This document shows, in pieces, positions 1 to 6,662 of a stretch of 23,597 nt of DNA. The position numbers and the translations under genes were made by a program. Origin of the DNA: an uncultured Prevotella sp. (GTDB lineage: Bacteria > Bacteroidota > Bacteroidia > Bacteroidales > Bacteroidaceae); NCBI RefSeq assembly GCF_900549175.1, contig NZ_URNN01000041.1, forward strand, positions 1-23,597, given 5' to 3'. Each line of letters starts with the position of its first letter. Positions within the stretch are counted from its first letter, which is position 1. The notes beneath the pieces are model-generated. The model was not told the origin of the DNA. It saw only the letters and a program-made list of their open reading frames with translations, and searched no databases.

Positions 1-2
1 CA

Positions 3-179
3 GCTTATGATATTCCATCCCGACGGGTAATGACGCGTGAAGAACTGGCAGAGGCTATCGAAGAAATGATAGCAACCGATGGTCCGTATCTGTTGGAAGC
101 TTGTGTGATTGAAGAGGGAAATGTATTGCCAATGACCCCTCCGGGTGGTTCGGTGAATCAGATGCTATTGGAATGCTGA
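3..179 (+). CDS. ilvB: Acetolactate synthase large subunit, C-terminal fragment (5' end outside window)
   Basis: Reading from base 3 gives 58 residues and a TGA stop. The end carries the hallmark tail of biosynthetic acetolactate synthases: a run like GPYLLEACV, then a V-L-P-M-x-P-P-G-G-S-V-N segment and a short hydrophobic end. In the family this enzyme condenses two pyruvates, or pyruvate with 2-oxobutyrate, using thiamine diphosphate, in branched-chain amino acid synthesis; the visible part is the end of the C-terminal ThDP-binding domain. Bacteroidales biosynthetic copies are usually followed directly by the small regulatory subunit (ilvN/ilvH), but here the next gene is unrelated. This may therefore be a second, stand-alone copy, or the operon may have been interrupted. 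The identification is firm; the isozyme is not. Confidence 0.85.
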   Translation, partial: AYDIPSRRVMTREELAEAIEEMIATDGPYLLEACVIEEGNVLPMTPPGGSVNQMLLEC

Positions 180-182
180 ATT

Positions 183-271
183 AGTTGAAAATTGAAAGTT
201 GAAAATGGCTATGCAGGCTGATAGCGTAATCCCACTTTTAACTAAAAACTTTCAACTTTCAATTTTCAACT
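183..271. repeat. Long inverted repeat built of TTGAAA-type short units
   Basis: Bases 183-204 and 250-271 are perfect 22-bp reverse complements separated by 45 bases. Each arm is itself made of short repeats (AGTTGAAA, ATTGAAAG). The element fills the gap between ilvB and the next gene and ends 15 bases before its ATG. It could fold into a long AT-rich hairpin in RNA, so it may act as a weak terminator for ilvB, but there is no clear T-tract. Similar elements lie at 4008-4130 and 19086-19319. Confidence 0.8.
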
Positions 272-286
272 TTCAATTAAACAAAT

Positions 287-1081
287 ATGGCAACAGAATT
301 TAATGGAATCGTTTACTTCCCTACAAAAGCAACCTTCTTTGAAGGAGCAGTGTCCGAATCGTTGGAGGCGAAATATGGTATCAAAGGACCTTATCTGGTA
401 ATAAAAATCCTTTGTAAGATATATAAAGAGGGGTATTACATACAATGGGATGAGGAACAATGTGAGATATTTGCCTATAAATTAGGAAGGGAATATACGA
501 AAGAAGAAGTAGACAGTATAATCGGTATACTGATTGAAAAAGGATTTTTTGATAAGAAAAGCTATGAAAAGCATCGTATACTGACCTCGGTGGATATTCA
601 GCGGGTATGGTTAGAGGCTACCAGCCGGAGAAAGAGGGATTTAACTAAATTACCCTATCTGTTGGAAGAGGTGAAATGTAAGGAGGAAGAGATAAAATGT
701 AAGCAGAAAGAGAGTACGAACTCAGAAAATGCGAACATTTTTCCCGTTCAGATGGAGTTGAGTCCGGAAAATGCAGACATTTTCAGACAAAGTAAAGTAA
801 AAGAAAGTAAAGTAGAAGAAAGGAAGAAGAAGGAGGAGGAGAATTCTGCTTTGCCTCCGCCTCCGGAATATGCGCTCAACAAAAAGACGCACAACTATGA
901 GGGTTTGTTACTGACGTTGGAACGGATTAAGGTGACGGATGTCGGAGATGTAAAGGCCATTCTGCGAATGTCGAATTATGGGGAGATAGGTAATCCGGTG
1001 TGGAAGGTGCTGGCGCAAACTTCGTGGGCAAAGATAGGGATGCCGGGGAAGTATCTCATAAAAGTACTCAGAAGTGGCTGA
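287..1081 (+). CDS. DUF4373-like (Lin1244/Lin1753 N-terminal domain) protein
   Basis: The 264-residue protein has an N-terminal region (about 7-105) with the pattern YFP...KYGIKG...YLVIKILCKIYKEGYY, typical of the DUF4373 domain, a winged-helix-like module found in Bacteroidetes and Firmicutes chromosomes, phages and integrative elements, often near replication functions. Residues 130-195 form a very Lys/Glu-rich, probably disordered linker. A conserved tail follows (about 204-264) with LLLTLERIKV and a final KYLIKVLRSG. There is no signal peptide or membrane segment, so it should be cytoplasmic, possibly DNA-binding by analogy. The start at 287 is the first ATG of the frame and lies just after the inverted repeat. 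No other phage or integrative-element genes are visible nearby. The family assignment rests on pattern recognition; function is unknown. Confidence 0.75.
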   Translation: MATEFNGIVYFPTKATFFEGAVSESLEAKYGIKGPYLVIKILCKIYKEGYYIQWDEEQCEIFAYKLGREYTKEEVDSIIGILIEKGFFDKKSYEKHRILTSVDIQRVWLEATSRRKRDLTKLPYLLEEVKCKEEEIKCKQKESTNSENANIFPVQMELSPENADIFRQSKVKESKVEERKKKEEENSALPPPPEYALNKKTHNYEGLLLTLERIKVTDVGDVKAILRMSNYGEIGNPVWKVLAQTSWAKIGMPGKYLIKVLRSG

Positions 1082-1095
1082 TAATCAATGGTTAT

Positions 1096-1134
1096 AAGGT
1101 TGTACACTCTTATGTGGCAAGAGTGTACAACCTT
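1096..1134. terminator. Perfect 16-bp hairpin between convergent genes (possible bidirectional terminator)
   Basis: Bases 1096-1111 and 1119-1134 are perfect reverse complements around a 7-base loop, starting 15 bases after the DUF4373 gene stop. The hairpin lies between two convergent genes, where a bidirectional terminator would be expected, but it has no following U-tract. It is formed by two units of the 23-bp repeat array, so the structure may simply follow from the repeat. Confidence 0.4.
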
Positions 1135-1215
1135 GCACCATAAGAATGTACATTCTTGTCATACAAAAATGTACGATCTTGTTATACAGGAGTGTACGAT
1201 CTTACTTACACTACT
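1101..1215. repeat. 23-bp tandem repeat array (five degenerate units, TGTAC-led)
   Basis: TGTAC occurs at 1101, 1124, 1147, 1170 and 1193, exactly 23 bases apart each time. Units read roughly TGTAC-N-ATCTTGT-N-ATACA-N-N-AG; units 3-5 are the best conserved. Because the core contains the palindrome GTAC, the array also forms inverted repeats, including a perfect 16-bp palindrome at 1142-1157. The fifth unit runs over the last codons and stop of the leftward AAA-ATPase gene. Confidence 0.85.
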
Positions 1216-2768
1216 TCCCACTCCGCAATATTGCGGGTTTCGGAACTGAAGTTTACAGCCAGTTTAATCAGTTTGCGGGGATCATGTGCAAAGGGTTCGG
1301 CATAGCCTTTTTCCTCTATCTGCCGAATGGCTTCTTCGACGGTGCCATCCAGCTTAAACTCCATGATGTAAATATAGCCGGAGGTTTTCAAAATCAGATC
1401 TACCCGTCCGCGGTTGGTATGAAATTCGGCGTCGACATAGAAGCCCATCAGGCTACTAACAATGAAGAGTACGTTTTGATAATGTTTCTCCAGGTCGGTC
1501 ACCAGTTCATAGGGAATGTTGCAGAAGAAGGTTTGCAGGCGGGAGAGGAAGGAATCGTAATCACCCTGCTCTACTTCATTCACAAACTTTTGAATATTAA
1601 AAGTGGTATCTGTTTCTGACACACTGGCATAATGAGGCAGTAAGTATTTAAAAAAACCCTCTTTTACTTCCTGATTGGGAAAGCCCAAAGAATACATCTT
1701 AAAACGTTTGTCGTATCCCTTAATAGTGAGGTATCCGCTCTGGTAAATCACAGGAATCGGATTTTTGGATAGGGAATCAATGCTGTCTAAGACATCCGAA
1801 GTGGTCTCTTCCTTGTCCAGGTACCAGAGGTCGTAATGATATCTTTGCAGCAGATATACCAGGTAACTGGGAGTACCCGTAGCAAACCAGTAGCTATCGG
1901 GGCGCATCGAGAAAAAGGTATTGAGCAAGCTGAAAGGGTTGTATATCCCCACAGAGTTCTCGGTGAAATGATAACCGTCGTAATTGGTTTTCAGCAATTC
2001 GCAGGTCTCTTCATAGGATAGTTTCTCTTTTTCGGCCAATGTATGAATGTCCGGTTCAAAATACTGATGTATTTCCTGTTCGGTCATTCCGCAGATTTCC
2101 ACATAGTTGGGATTCATCGAAAGATCGGTCAGATTGTTCAAATCACTGAAGACACTCACTTTGCCGAATTTGGTTACTCCGGTGAGAAAGGCCAGTTTGA
2201 TATAGCCATCCATACTTTTCAGTACACCATAGAAAGGTTTCAGTTGATTGCGGTACACCCGTTGCAACTCGTCATTTTCTATGGCCTGAAGCATGGGTTT
2301 GTCGTATTCATCCACGAGAATAACAACCCGTTGCCCCGTTTTTTCATGAGCCAGCCGAATGACATGAAAGAATCTTTCTTCCGGTGCCCGGTCACCGTAA
2401 GGGCTACCATACTGTTGTTCCCAAATCTCCAGGTGTTTATTCAGTTCTTCGAGAAGCGAATTCTCATCCTCGTAGTTACGGGCGTTCAAATCCAGGTGCA
2501 ACACCGGATAAACGGTCCAGTCTTTTTCCAACTGCTCAATGGCAAGTCCTTTGAAAAGGTCTTTTTTTCCCTCAAAATAAGCCTGAAGCGTGGAGATGAG
2601 TAAGCTTTTGCCAAACCGGCGCGGGCGGCTCAGAAAAAAATATTTCGCGGCGGAATGTGCAAGATTGTACACATACTCAGTCTTGTCTACATACAGATAG
2701 CCTTCCTCAATGATGTTTGAGAATGTCTGTATTCCTATCGGGCACCGTTTCAACTGCTGCATTTCCAT
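1206..2768 (-). CDS. AAA-ATPase-like / PD-(D/E)XK nuclease superfamily protein
   Basis: This 520-residue cytoplasmic protein matches the two-domain family (AAA-ATPase_like plus PDDEXK_9) that is strongly expanded in Bacteroides and relatives. The N-terminal half has the family opening (IGIQTFSNIIEEGYLYVDKT), an unusual P-loop RPRRFGKSLL at 48-57, and a Walker B-like strand VILVDEYDKPM at 149-159. The C-terminal domain carries the nuclease core: E448 in AEFH, D457 in GRVDLIL, and E470-F-K472 after a strand. Length is normal and all key motifs are intact, so it is probably an active ATPase, with nuclease activity likely but unproven. Biological role in this family is not settled; defence or mobile-element roles have been suggested because the genes are scattered and repeated. 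A second ATG two codons in (2762) is an alternative start. The gene converges on the DUF4373 gene. Confidence 0.9.
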   Translation of the reverse strand: MEMQQLKRCPIGIQTFSNIIEEGYLYVDKTEYVYNLAHSAAKYFFLSRPRRFGKSLLISTLQAYFEGKKDLFKGLAIEQLEKDWTVYPVLHLDLNARNYEDENSLLEELNKHLEIWEQQYGSPYGDRAPEERFFHVIRLAHEKTGQRVVILVDEYDKPMLQAIENDELQRVYRNQLKPFYGVLKSMDGYIKLAFLTGVTKFGKVSVFSDLNNLTDLSMNPNYVEICGMTEQEIHQYFEPDIHTLAEKEKLSYEETCELLKTNYDGYHFTENSVGIYNPFSLLNTFFSMRPDSYWFATGTPSYLVYLLQRYHYDLWYLDKEETTSDVLDSIDSLSKNPIPVIYQSGYLTIKGYDKRFKMYSLGFPNQEVKEGFFKYLLPHYASVSETDTTFNIQKFVNEVEQGDYDSFLSRLQTFFCNIPYELVTDLEKHYQNVLFIVSSLMGFYVDAEFHTNRGRVDLILKTSGYIYIMEFKLDGTVEEAIRQIEEKGYAEPFAHDPRKLIKLAVNFSSETRNIAEWEVV

Positions 2769-2798
2769 AATTATTGCCTTTTAAATGTATTACGTTCG

Positions 2799-2806
2799 CA
2801 AAAATA
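2799..2806 (-). promoter_or_regulatory. Bacteroidetes -7 box for the AAA-ATPase gene
   Basis: On the minus strand this reads TATTTTTG, an exact match to TAnnTTTG, 31 bases upstream of the ATG at 2768. A clear -33 TTG element was not identified at the expected distance. Confidence 0.55.
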
Positions 2807-2882
2807 CAATAAAATCACGAGATTACGCACAGAAAGAATAAAGAAAATGATATTACTGAAGTTCCGCAAATGCCAATTCGAG

Positions 2883-2930
2883 GAGTAAGGGAGCTAAAGG
2901 GAGTTAACTCCCTTTAACTCCTTAACTCCC
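2883..2930. repeat. GGGAGTTAACTCCC palindrome within a 364-bp gene-free stretch
   Basis: A dyad is centred between 2905 and 2906: AAAGGGAGTT pairs with AACTCCCTTT, and pairing continues outward with few mismatches to about 2883 and 2930. The right arm also contains direct repeats of TTAACTCC. It lies between the divergent AAA-ATPase and OmpA-like genes. The rest of 2769-3132 holds only their two promoters and AT-rich leader DNA; I see no gene there. Confidence 0.7.
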
Positions 2931-3069
2931 TGTCAAATGAAGATTGCGAAACTTGAATGAACATTAGTTTTGTCACAGATATGTGTGAATATTGTATAAT
3001 GGCAAGCCCGTTAGGTTAAAATACTTTAACGGCCTGTTACTTTAAGTTATAAATGACGTCATATATATA

Positions 3070-3077
3070 TAATTTTG
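3070..3077 (+). promoter_or_regulatory. Bacteroidetes -7 box for the OmpA-like lipoprotein gene
   Basis: TAATTTTG matches TAnnTTTG exactly and lies 55 bases before the ATG at 3133, preceded by an alternating AT run that may ease melting. Confidence 0.55.
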
Positions 3078-3132
3078 CAACGTATATGTGGTGCAGATGT
3101 AACAATTTATAATATAAAGACATAACACAATT

Positions 3133-3990
3133 ATGCAGAAAAAACTATTTTTGATTACCATGGCAGCCGGCTGTTTGTTTATGAGCAGTTGTGTGAGCAA
3201 GAAGGCTCTTGAGGGTTGCCAGAACGAAAACAAGGAACTGACGGGAGAAATAAAGGAACTGTCGGGTAACTATCAGGATGTGAAGGAGCAGCTGGCTGCA
3301 AGCAGGGCCCGTGTGGCAAGTCTGGAGGAACAGCTCGAAGTGCAGAAGAAAGGCGCTGCAGCACTGCAGCAGGCTCTCGACAAGAGTCTTACGGCAAGCA
3401 ACCAGACTACAGTGAACATTTCGAAACTGGTGGACCAGATAAACGAGTCGAACCAGTATATACGTCATCTCGTGGAGGTGAAGAGCAAGAGCGACTCGCT
3501 AAACATGGTGCTTACCAACAACCTGACGCGCTCGCTGAGCCGTGAGGAGATGAAGGAGGTTGACGTGCAGGTGCTCAAGGGCGTGGTGTACATCTCGCTG
3601 GCCGACAACATGCTTTACAAGAGCGGAAGCTACGAGATTAACGACCGTGCAGCAGAGACGCTGAGCAAGATAGCAAAGATCATCATGGACTATAAGGACT
3701 ATGATGTTCTCGTTGAAGGTAATACTGACAATGTGCCAATTTCGCGACAGAACATACGCAACAACTGGGACTTGAGCTGTCTGCGTGCTTCGAGCGTGGT
3801 GCAGTATCTGCAGACGCACTACGGCGTTGACCCCAAGCGTCTTACGGCAGGCGGCCGCGGCGAGTACAACCCTCTGCAACCTAACGACAGCGAGGTGGGG
3901 CGCACGCGCAACCGCCGCACACAAATCATCATCACTCCCAAGCTCGACCAGTTTATGGACCTTATTGACAAGGCTCCGGAGGCGGAGTAA
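3133..3990 (+). CDS. OmpA-family lipoprotein with coiled-coil stalk
   Basis: The 285-residue protein starts with a lipoprotein signal peptide ending in LFMSSC, with the lipidated cysteine at residue 20. Residues 30-85 and about 95-125 are charged, heptad-like and glutamine/glutamate-rich, a likely coiled coil. The C-terminal half (about 145-270) is an OmpA_C peptidoglycan-binding domain: EGNTDNVPI at 195-203, NWDLS at 211-215, and GRTRNRRTQI at 256-265, which includes the conserved arginines. By family logic it tethers the outer membrane to the cell wall. It is a lipoprotein rather than a beta-barrel OmpA, so it resembles Pal/YiaD-type proteins. It has its own promoter box and is monocistronic, converging on the endonuclease gene across a long inverted repeat. 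Confidence 0.9.
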   Translation: MQKKLFLITMAAGCLFMSSCVSKKALEGCQNENKELTGEIKELSGNYQDVKEQLAASRARVASLEEQLEVQKKGAAALQQALDKSLTASNQTTVNISKLVDQINESNQYIRHLVEVKSKSDSLNMVLTNNLTRSLSREEMKEVDVQVLKGVVYISLADNMLYKSGSYEINDRAAETLSKIAKIIMDYKDYDVLVEGNTDNVPISRQNIRNNWDLSCLRASSVVQYLQTHYGVDPKRLTAGGRGEYNPLQPNDSEVGRTRNRRTQIIITPKLDQFMDLIDKAPEAE

Positions 3991-4007
3991 GTTAAGAGTT
4001 AAACGGA

Positions 4008-4130
4008 AATTGAGAATTGAGAATTGAAAATGGAGAATTATGATTACTCTTGTTGATGATAATAATTCAGTTTTTTATTCACCAACAAAGCAAATCATAA
4101 TTCTCCATTTTCAATTCTCAATTCTCAATT
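4008..4130. repeat. 38-bp perfect inverted repeat of AATTGAGA units between convergent genes
   Basis: Bases 4008-4045 and 4093-4130 are exact reverse complements with a 47-base spacer. The arms are made of AATTGAGA/AATTGAAAA steps and end in a shared GGAGAATTATGATT block; extra half-units continue to about 4151, up to the stop of the endonuclease gene. It sits between the convergent OmpA-like and endonuclease genes and could serve as terminator for both. Confidence 0.85.
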
Positions 4131-4149
4131 TTCGTTCAATTCTCAATTT

Positions 4150-5655
4150 TCATTCAGCCTTCATCTTCCAAGTCTTTCCGTTTTGGCTTATTATCACAAT
4201 CTCGCCTTTGCGGACGTTGGTAATGCGTTGTCCGTTGAGGTTGTAAATCTCGTATGGCAGTGACAGGTCGGGAGTGGAGTTTGTTGTAGTTTCGGGGCTG
4301 AATATTCCTGTTGCAGTCTTTATTCCCTTTACTGACATTCGCTTTATTTCCCAGGTTCCGGCCTCGGCAGAACTGCTGCGGTAACGGAAAACGATGTTTA
4401 TCTTCTTTCCGGCATAGCTGTCGAGGGTGATGTCGCCCGACTCCTTGAATGTCCAGTTGTTTCCGGCGGGCCATGTGAAGCCGGACAGCTTGGTGGCCTG
4501 GCCGTTGCAGAGCACCTCTACCGACATCGTTTCCGACGGGTTGCTGCAGAAGTTGACGGCATGCTCGAATGAGAGTGTGGCCTGTGAGCATCCGCTGAGG
4601 TCTATCTCGGGCGTGGTCAGTGTGGCTTCGGCCTCGTGGGCGGTACCCTGCACGTAGGCCGTGCCCTTCCATCCGTACTGGTTGTCGGTCTTCCACACTT
4701 CAAATCCGGCGTATGGTGCCTTGAGGGTTTCTGTGGTGCAGTTACCAGTGCCGGCGGTGAACGTTGCTTCATACAGAATGATTTCCGTCGGTTCCGGGTC
4801 GGGGGTGGTGCCGCCGCCGCTGTAATTTCCGTCCGTGCATACTGTTGTTTCGGGATTGAAGGCGTAGTCGATGCTGTCGCCCCAGATGTATTCCATCAGG
4901 TTGGGGAAATCGACGAACGGGTTACGGTTGCCCTGTATGGCACAGACGGCGTTGTTGCGTTTCACCTCCAGATCGTCAACGGCATCGGTGCGTGCCCATT
5001 CCATGTACAGTGTGTAGGCCCATTTGCGCAGAGTGGGGTAGCTGCCCTGCTGGAGTATCTGCAATGCCTGTGTGCCGCTCCATGAGTATTGCTGGTAGGC
5101 TGTTGCCATGTACATGTAGCCGCGTGCGAAGTCGCCTTTCCACTTGTCTGCCGGTTCCCACAGTTGGTAACCCTCGTTGCCCGTTCCGATGCGTGTACAG
5201 CCGTTGTCGGTCTTCACGGATGTTACTTTGCCCATGGGATAGTTCGATTTCGACGAGTTTATTTTCTGTTCGCAGGGCATGAGGTTGTAGAGATCCTTGT
5301 ATGCCTGATTGGTAGTGCCTCCCCACCAACTCTTCGGAAACGAATGTTCGATGTTCATCCCGCTGACCACCGACCCGGCATTGCCGAAGTAGCGTACATC
5401 GTTGCTGTAGCGGTCTACCACCTGTCCGTTGTCCAGACGGTCTGTCGAATAGAATCCCTCCCAGGTGTGGCCCGACCCCGAACCGTAGTCGAGGACATCG
5501 GCCTTTTTTATAATCTCGTGTACTGCCGTTTTCAGTTCCGCTCCCTTTTTGCCTTTCAGCGAAGCGTAGTAGCCGTCAGGTATCTGTGCCTGTATGGTCT
5601 GTACGGCGAGTAGTGTCGTAACGGCCGCGGCTATTGTTTTAAGTTGTCTTCTCAT
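4150..5655 (-). CDS. Secreted endonuclease I-family nuclease with C-terminal T9SS-like tail
   Basis: The 501-residue protein has a signal peptide (cleavage near residue 23, after QTIQA). Residues about 25-270 match the endonuclease I/NucM/Vvn fold of beta-beta-alpha-metal nucleases: the NIEHSFPKSWWGG motif (101-113, H104 the likely general base), KINSSKSNYP (131-140), and QGNRNPFVDFP (241-251) carrying the metal-site asparagine region. A Gly/Pro/Thr linker (278-290) leads to a beta-sandwich resembling choice-of-anchor J/cleaved-adhesin modules (about 293-445). The last ~40 residues (YEIYNLNGQRITNVRKGE, then IIISQNGKTWKMK-like strands) resemble a T9SS type A sorting domain. It probably degrades extracellular DNA or RNA at the cell surface. 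It shares strand and close spacing (74 bp) with the PAP2 gene upstream, so the two may be cotranscribed. Confidence 0.88.
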   Translation of the reverse strand: MRRQLKTIAAAVTTLLAVQTIQAQIPDGYYASLKGKKGAELKTAVHEIIKKADVLDYGSGSGHTWEGFYSTDRLDNGQVVDRYSNDVRYFGNAGSVVSGMNIEHSFPKSWWGGTTNQAYKDLYNLMPCEQKINSSKSNYPMGKVTSVKTDNGCTRIGTGNEGYQLWEPADKWKGDFARGYMYMATAYQQYSWSGTQALQILQQGSYPTLRKWAYTLYMEWARTDAVDDLEVKRNNAVCAIQGNRNPFVDFPNLMEYIWGDSIDYAFNPETTVCTDGNYSGGGTTPDPEPTEIILYEATFTAGTGNCTTETLKAPYAGFEVWKTDNQYGWKGTAYVQGTAHEAEATLTTPEIDLSGCSQATLSFEHAVNFCSNPSETMSVEVLCNGQATKLSGFTWPAGNNWTFKESGDITLDSYAGKKINIVFRYRSSSAEAGTWEIKRMSVKGIKTATGIFSPETTTNSTPDLSLPYEIYNLNGQRITNVRKGEIVIISQNGKTWKMKAE

Positions 5656-5729
5656 ACTTCGTATTTATTATTTATTATATGCAAGATAGTGTTTTATCGT
5701 TGAATTATGGCATTGTTTCCGCTGCTTTT

Positions 5730-6302
5730 TCAGAATCTCACTGCCACGTCGAGGGTGTTGCCGGTGAAGGCCATGCTCATGTTGCCTTTGCGCGAAAGGC
5801 GCGGGAAGAGCCGGTCGGTGACGAAGTATGTGAGTTCGGTGGACAGCACTCCCACCGCAGCTCCGGCCGCCACGTCGTACCAGTGGTGACGGTCGCGGCG
5901 CACACGGTCGGCTGCCGTCAGAGTGGCAACGGTGTATCCGCCGACGCTTATCCAGGGCGACACATGCCCGAACTCATGGTGCAGCACGGTGGCTCCGGCA
6001 AAGGCGAAGGTTGCATGGCCCGAGGGAAACGAGCGGCGGTCGCTCCTGTCCGGCCGCCATTCGTTGACGGTGTGTTTCAGTGTGTAGGTGACACCGGCAG
6101 ACACAACGAACGACATAGCTGTGTTGGCGGCCAGTTGCGGCCAGTCGCTCCTGCTGCCCACGCCGCAGGCTTTCAGCGTGAGCACTGTGGCATACGGGGT
6201 GTATTGGAGAATGTCGTCCAAACCGTCGCCGTGTCTCTGCTGTGCTTTTGCACCGGACACGGACGCACACATTATTATATATATGGTGAGGACGCGTTTC
6301 AT
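5730..6302 (-). CDS. Exported PAP2-family phosphatase
   Basis: I chose the ATG at 6302, giving 190 residues, because it opens directly onto a signal peptide (MKRVLTIYIIMCASVSGAKA); an upstream in-frame ATG at 6329 would add nine poorly fitting residues drawn from the leader repeat. All three PAP2 motifs are intact: K76-x6-R83-P84, P93-S94-G95-H96, and D132-R133-x5-H139-x3-D143 (D in place of the usual S). The family removes phosphate from lipids such as phosphatidate, undecaprenyl diphosphate or lipid A. The protein is short, with few hydrophobic segments besides the signal peptide, so it may be periplasmic or peripherally attached. Substrate cannot be told from sequence. A -7 box lies 88 bases upstream, and the endonuclease gene follows. 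Confidence 0.88.
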   Translation of the reverse strand: MKRVLTIYIIMCASVSGAKAQQRHGDGLDDILQYTPYATVLTLKACGVGSRSDWPQLAANTAMSFVVSAGVTYTLKHTVNEWRPDRSDRRSFPSGHATFAFAGATVLHHEFGHVSPWISVGGYTVATLTAADRVRRDRHHWYDVAAGAAVGVLSTELTYFVTDRLFPRLSRKGNMSMAFTGNTLDVAVRF

Positions 6303-6310
6303 AATCGTTG

Positions 6311-6343
6311 TGTCATATATTATGGCCATGTCATATATTATGG
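6311..6343. repeat. Two 15-bp direct copies in the PAP2 gene leader
   Basis: TGTCATATATTATGG occurs at 6311-6325 and again at 6329-6343, an 18-bp period, between the PAP2 promoter box and its start codon. The rest of 6303-6662 (360 bp, no gene seen) holds the two divergent promoter boxes and AT-rich leader DNA. Confidence 0.7.
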
Positions 6344-6390
6344 TGAATGTGCTCTTTAATATAAGTATTCTGAAGTTTACTTTAAGATTG

Positions 6391-6398
6391 CAAAATTA
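6391..6398 (-). promoter_or_regulatory. Bacteroidetes -7 box for the PAP2 gene
   Basis: The minus strand reads TAATTTTG, an exact TAnnTTTG match followed by CA-type context, 88 bases upstream of the chosen ATG. It probably drives PAP2 and possibly the endonuclease gene. Confidence 0.5.
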
Positions 6399-6537
6399 CA
6401 CAAAATCATTGAGAAAACAGGCTGTCGCGCTGTTTTGATGACTTTATATACACTTATATGTCGATATGTGGTCAAAAAATAAAGAGGAAAAGCAAAAAAC
6501 GCGGATTGCACCTGTCTGTTTGTTCGTGGTTTTTGTC

Positions 6538-6545
6538 TAACTTTG
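6538..6545 (+). promoter_or_regulatory. Bacteroidetes -7 box for the first giant secreted protein gene
   Basis: TAACTTTG matches TAnnTTTG exactly, 117 bases before the ATG at 6663, leaving a leader of roughly 110 bases. A TTTG lies at 6519-6522, but its 15-bp spacing is shorter than the usual 19-20. Confidence 0.55.
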
Positions 6546-6662
6546 CACAGAATAATGAAATCAGACTACTGTATTTTGAAACTTAATCAAGATGATAGGC
6601 TTTTGATATAGCCATATCACAGCGTTGAATATATAAATAACTATTAATAAAACAATTACTTT

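Noticed and set aside
287..1081. Evidence of a prophage or integrative element based on the DUF4373-like gene
   Set aside because: No integrase, structural, mobilisation or replication genes accompany it, and no attachment-site repeat was recognised.
1146..1619. Plus-strand frame beginning in the 23-bp array
   Set aside because: Its first codons are repeat-derived and the rest is antisense to the conserved nuclease domain of the AAA-ATPase gene.
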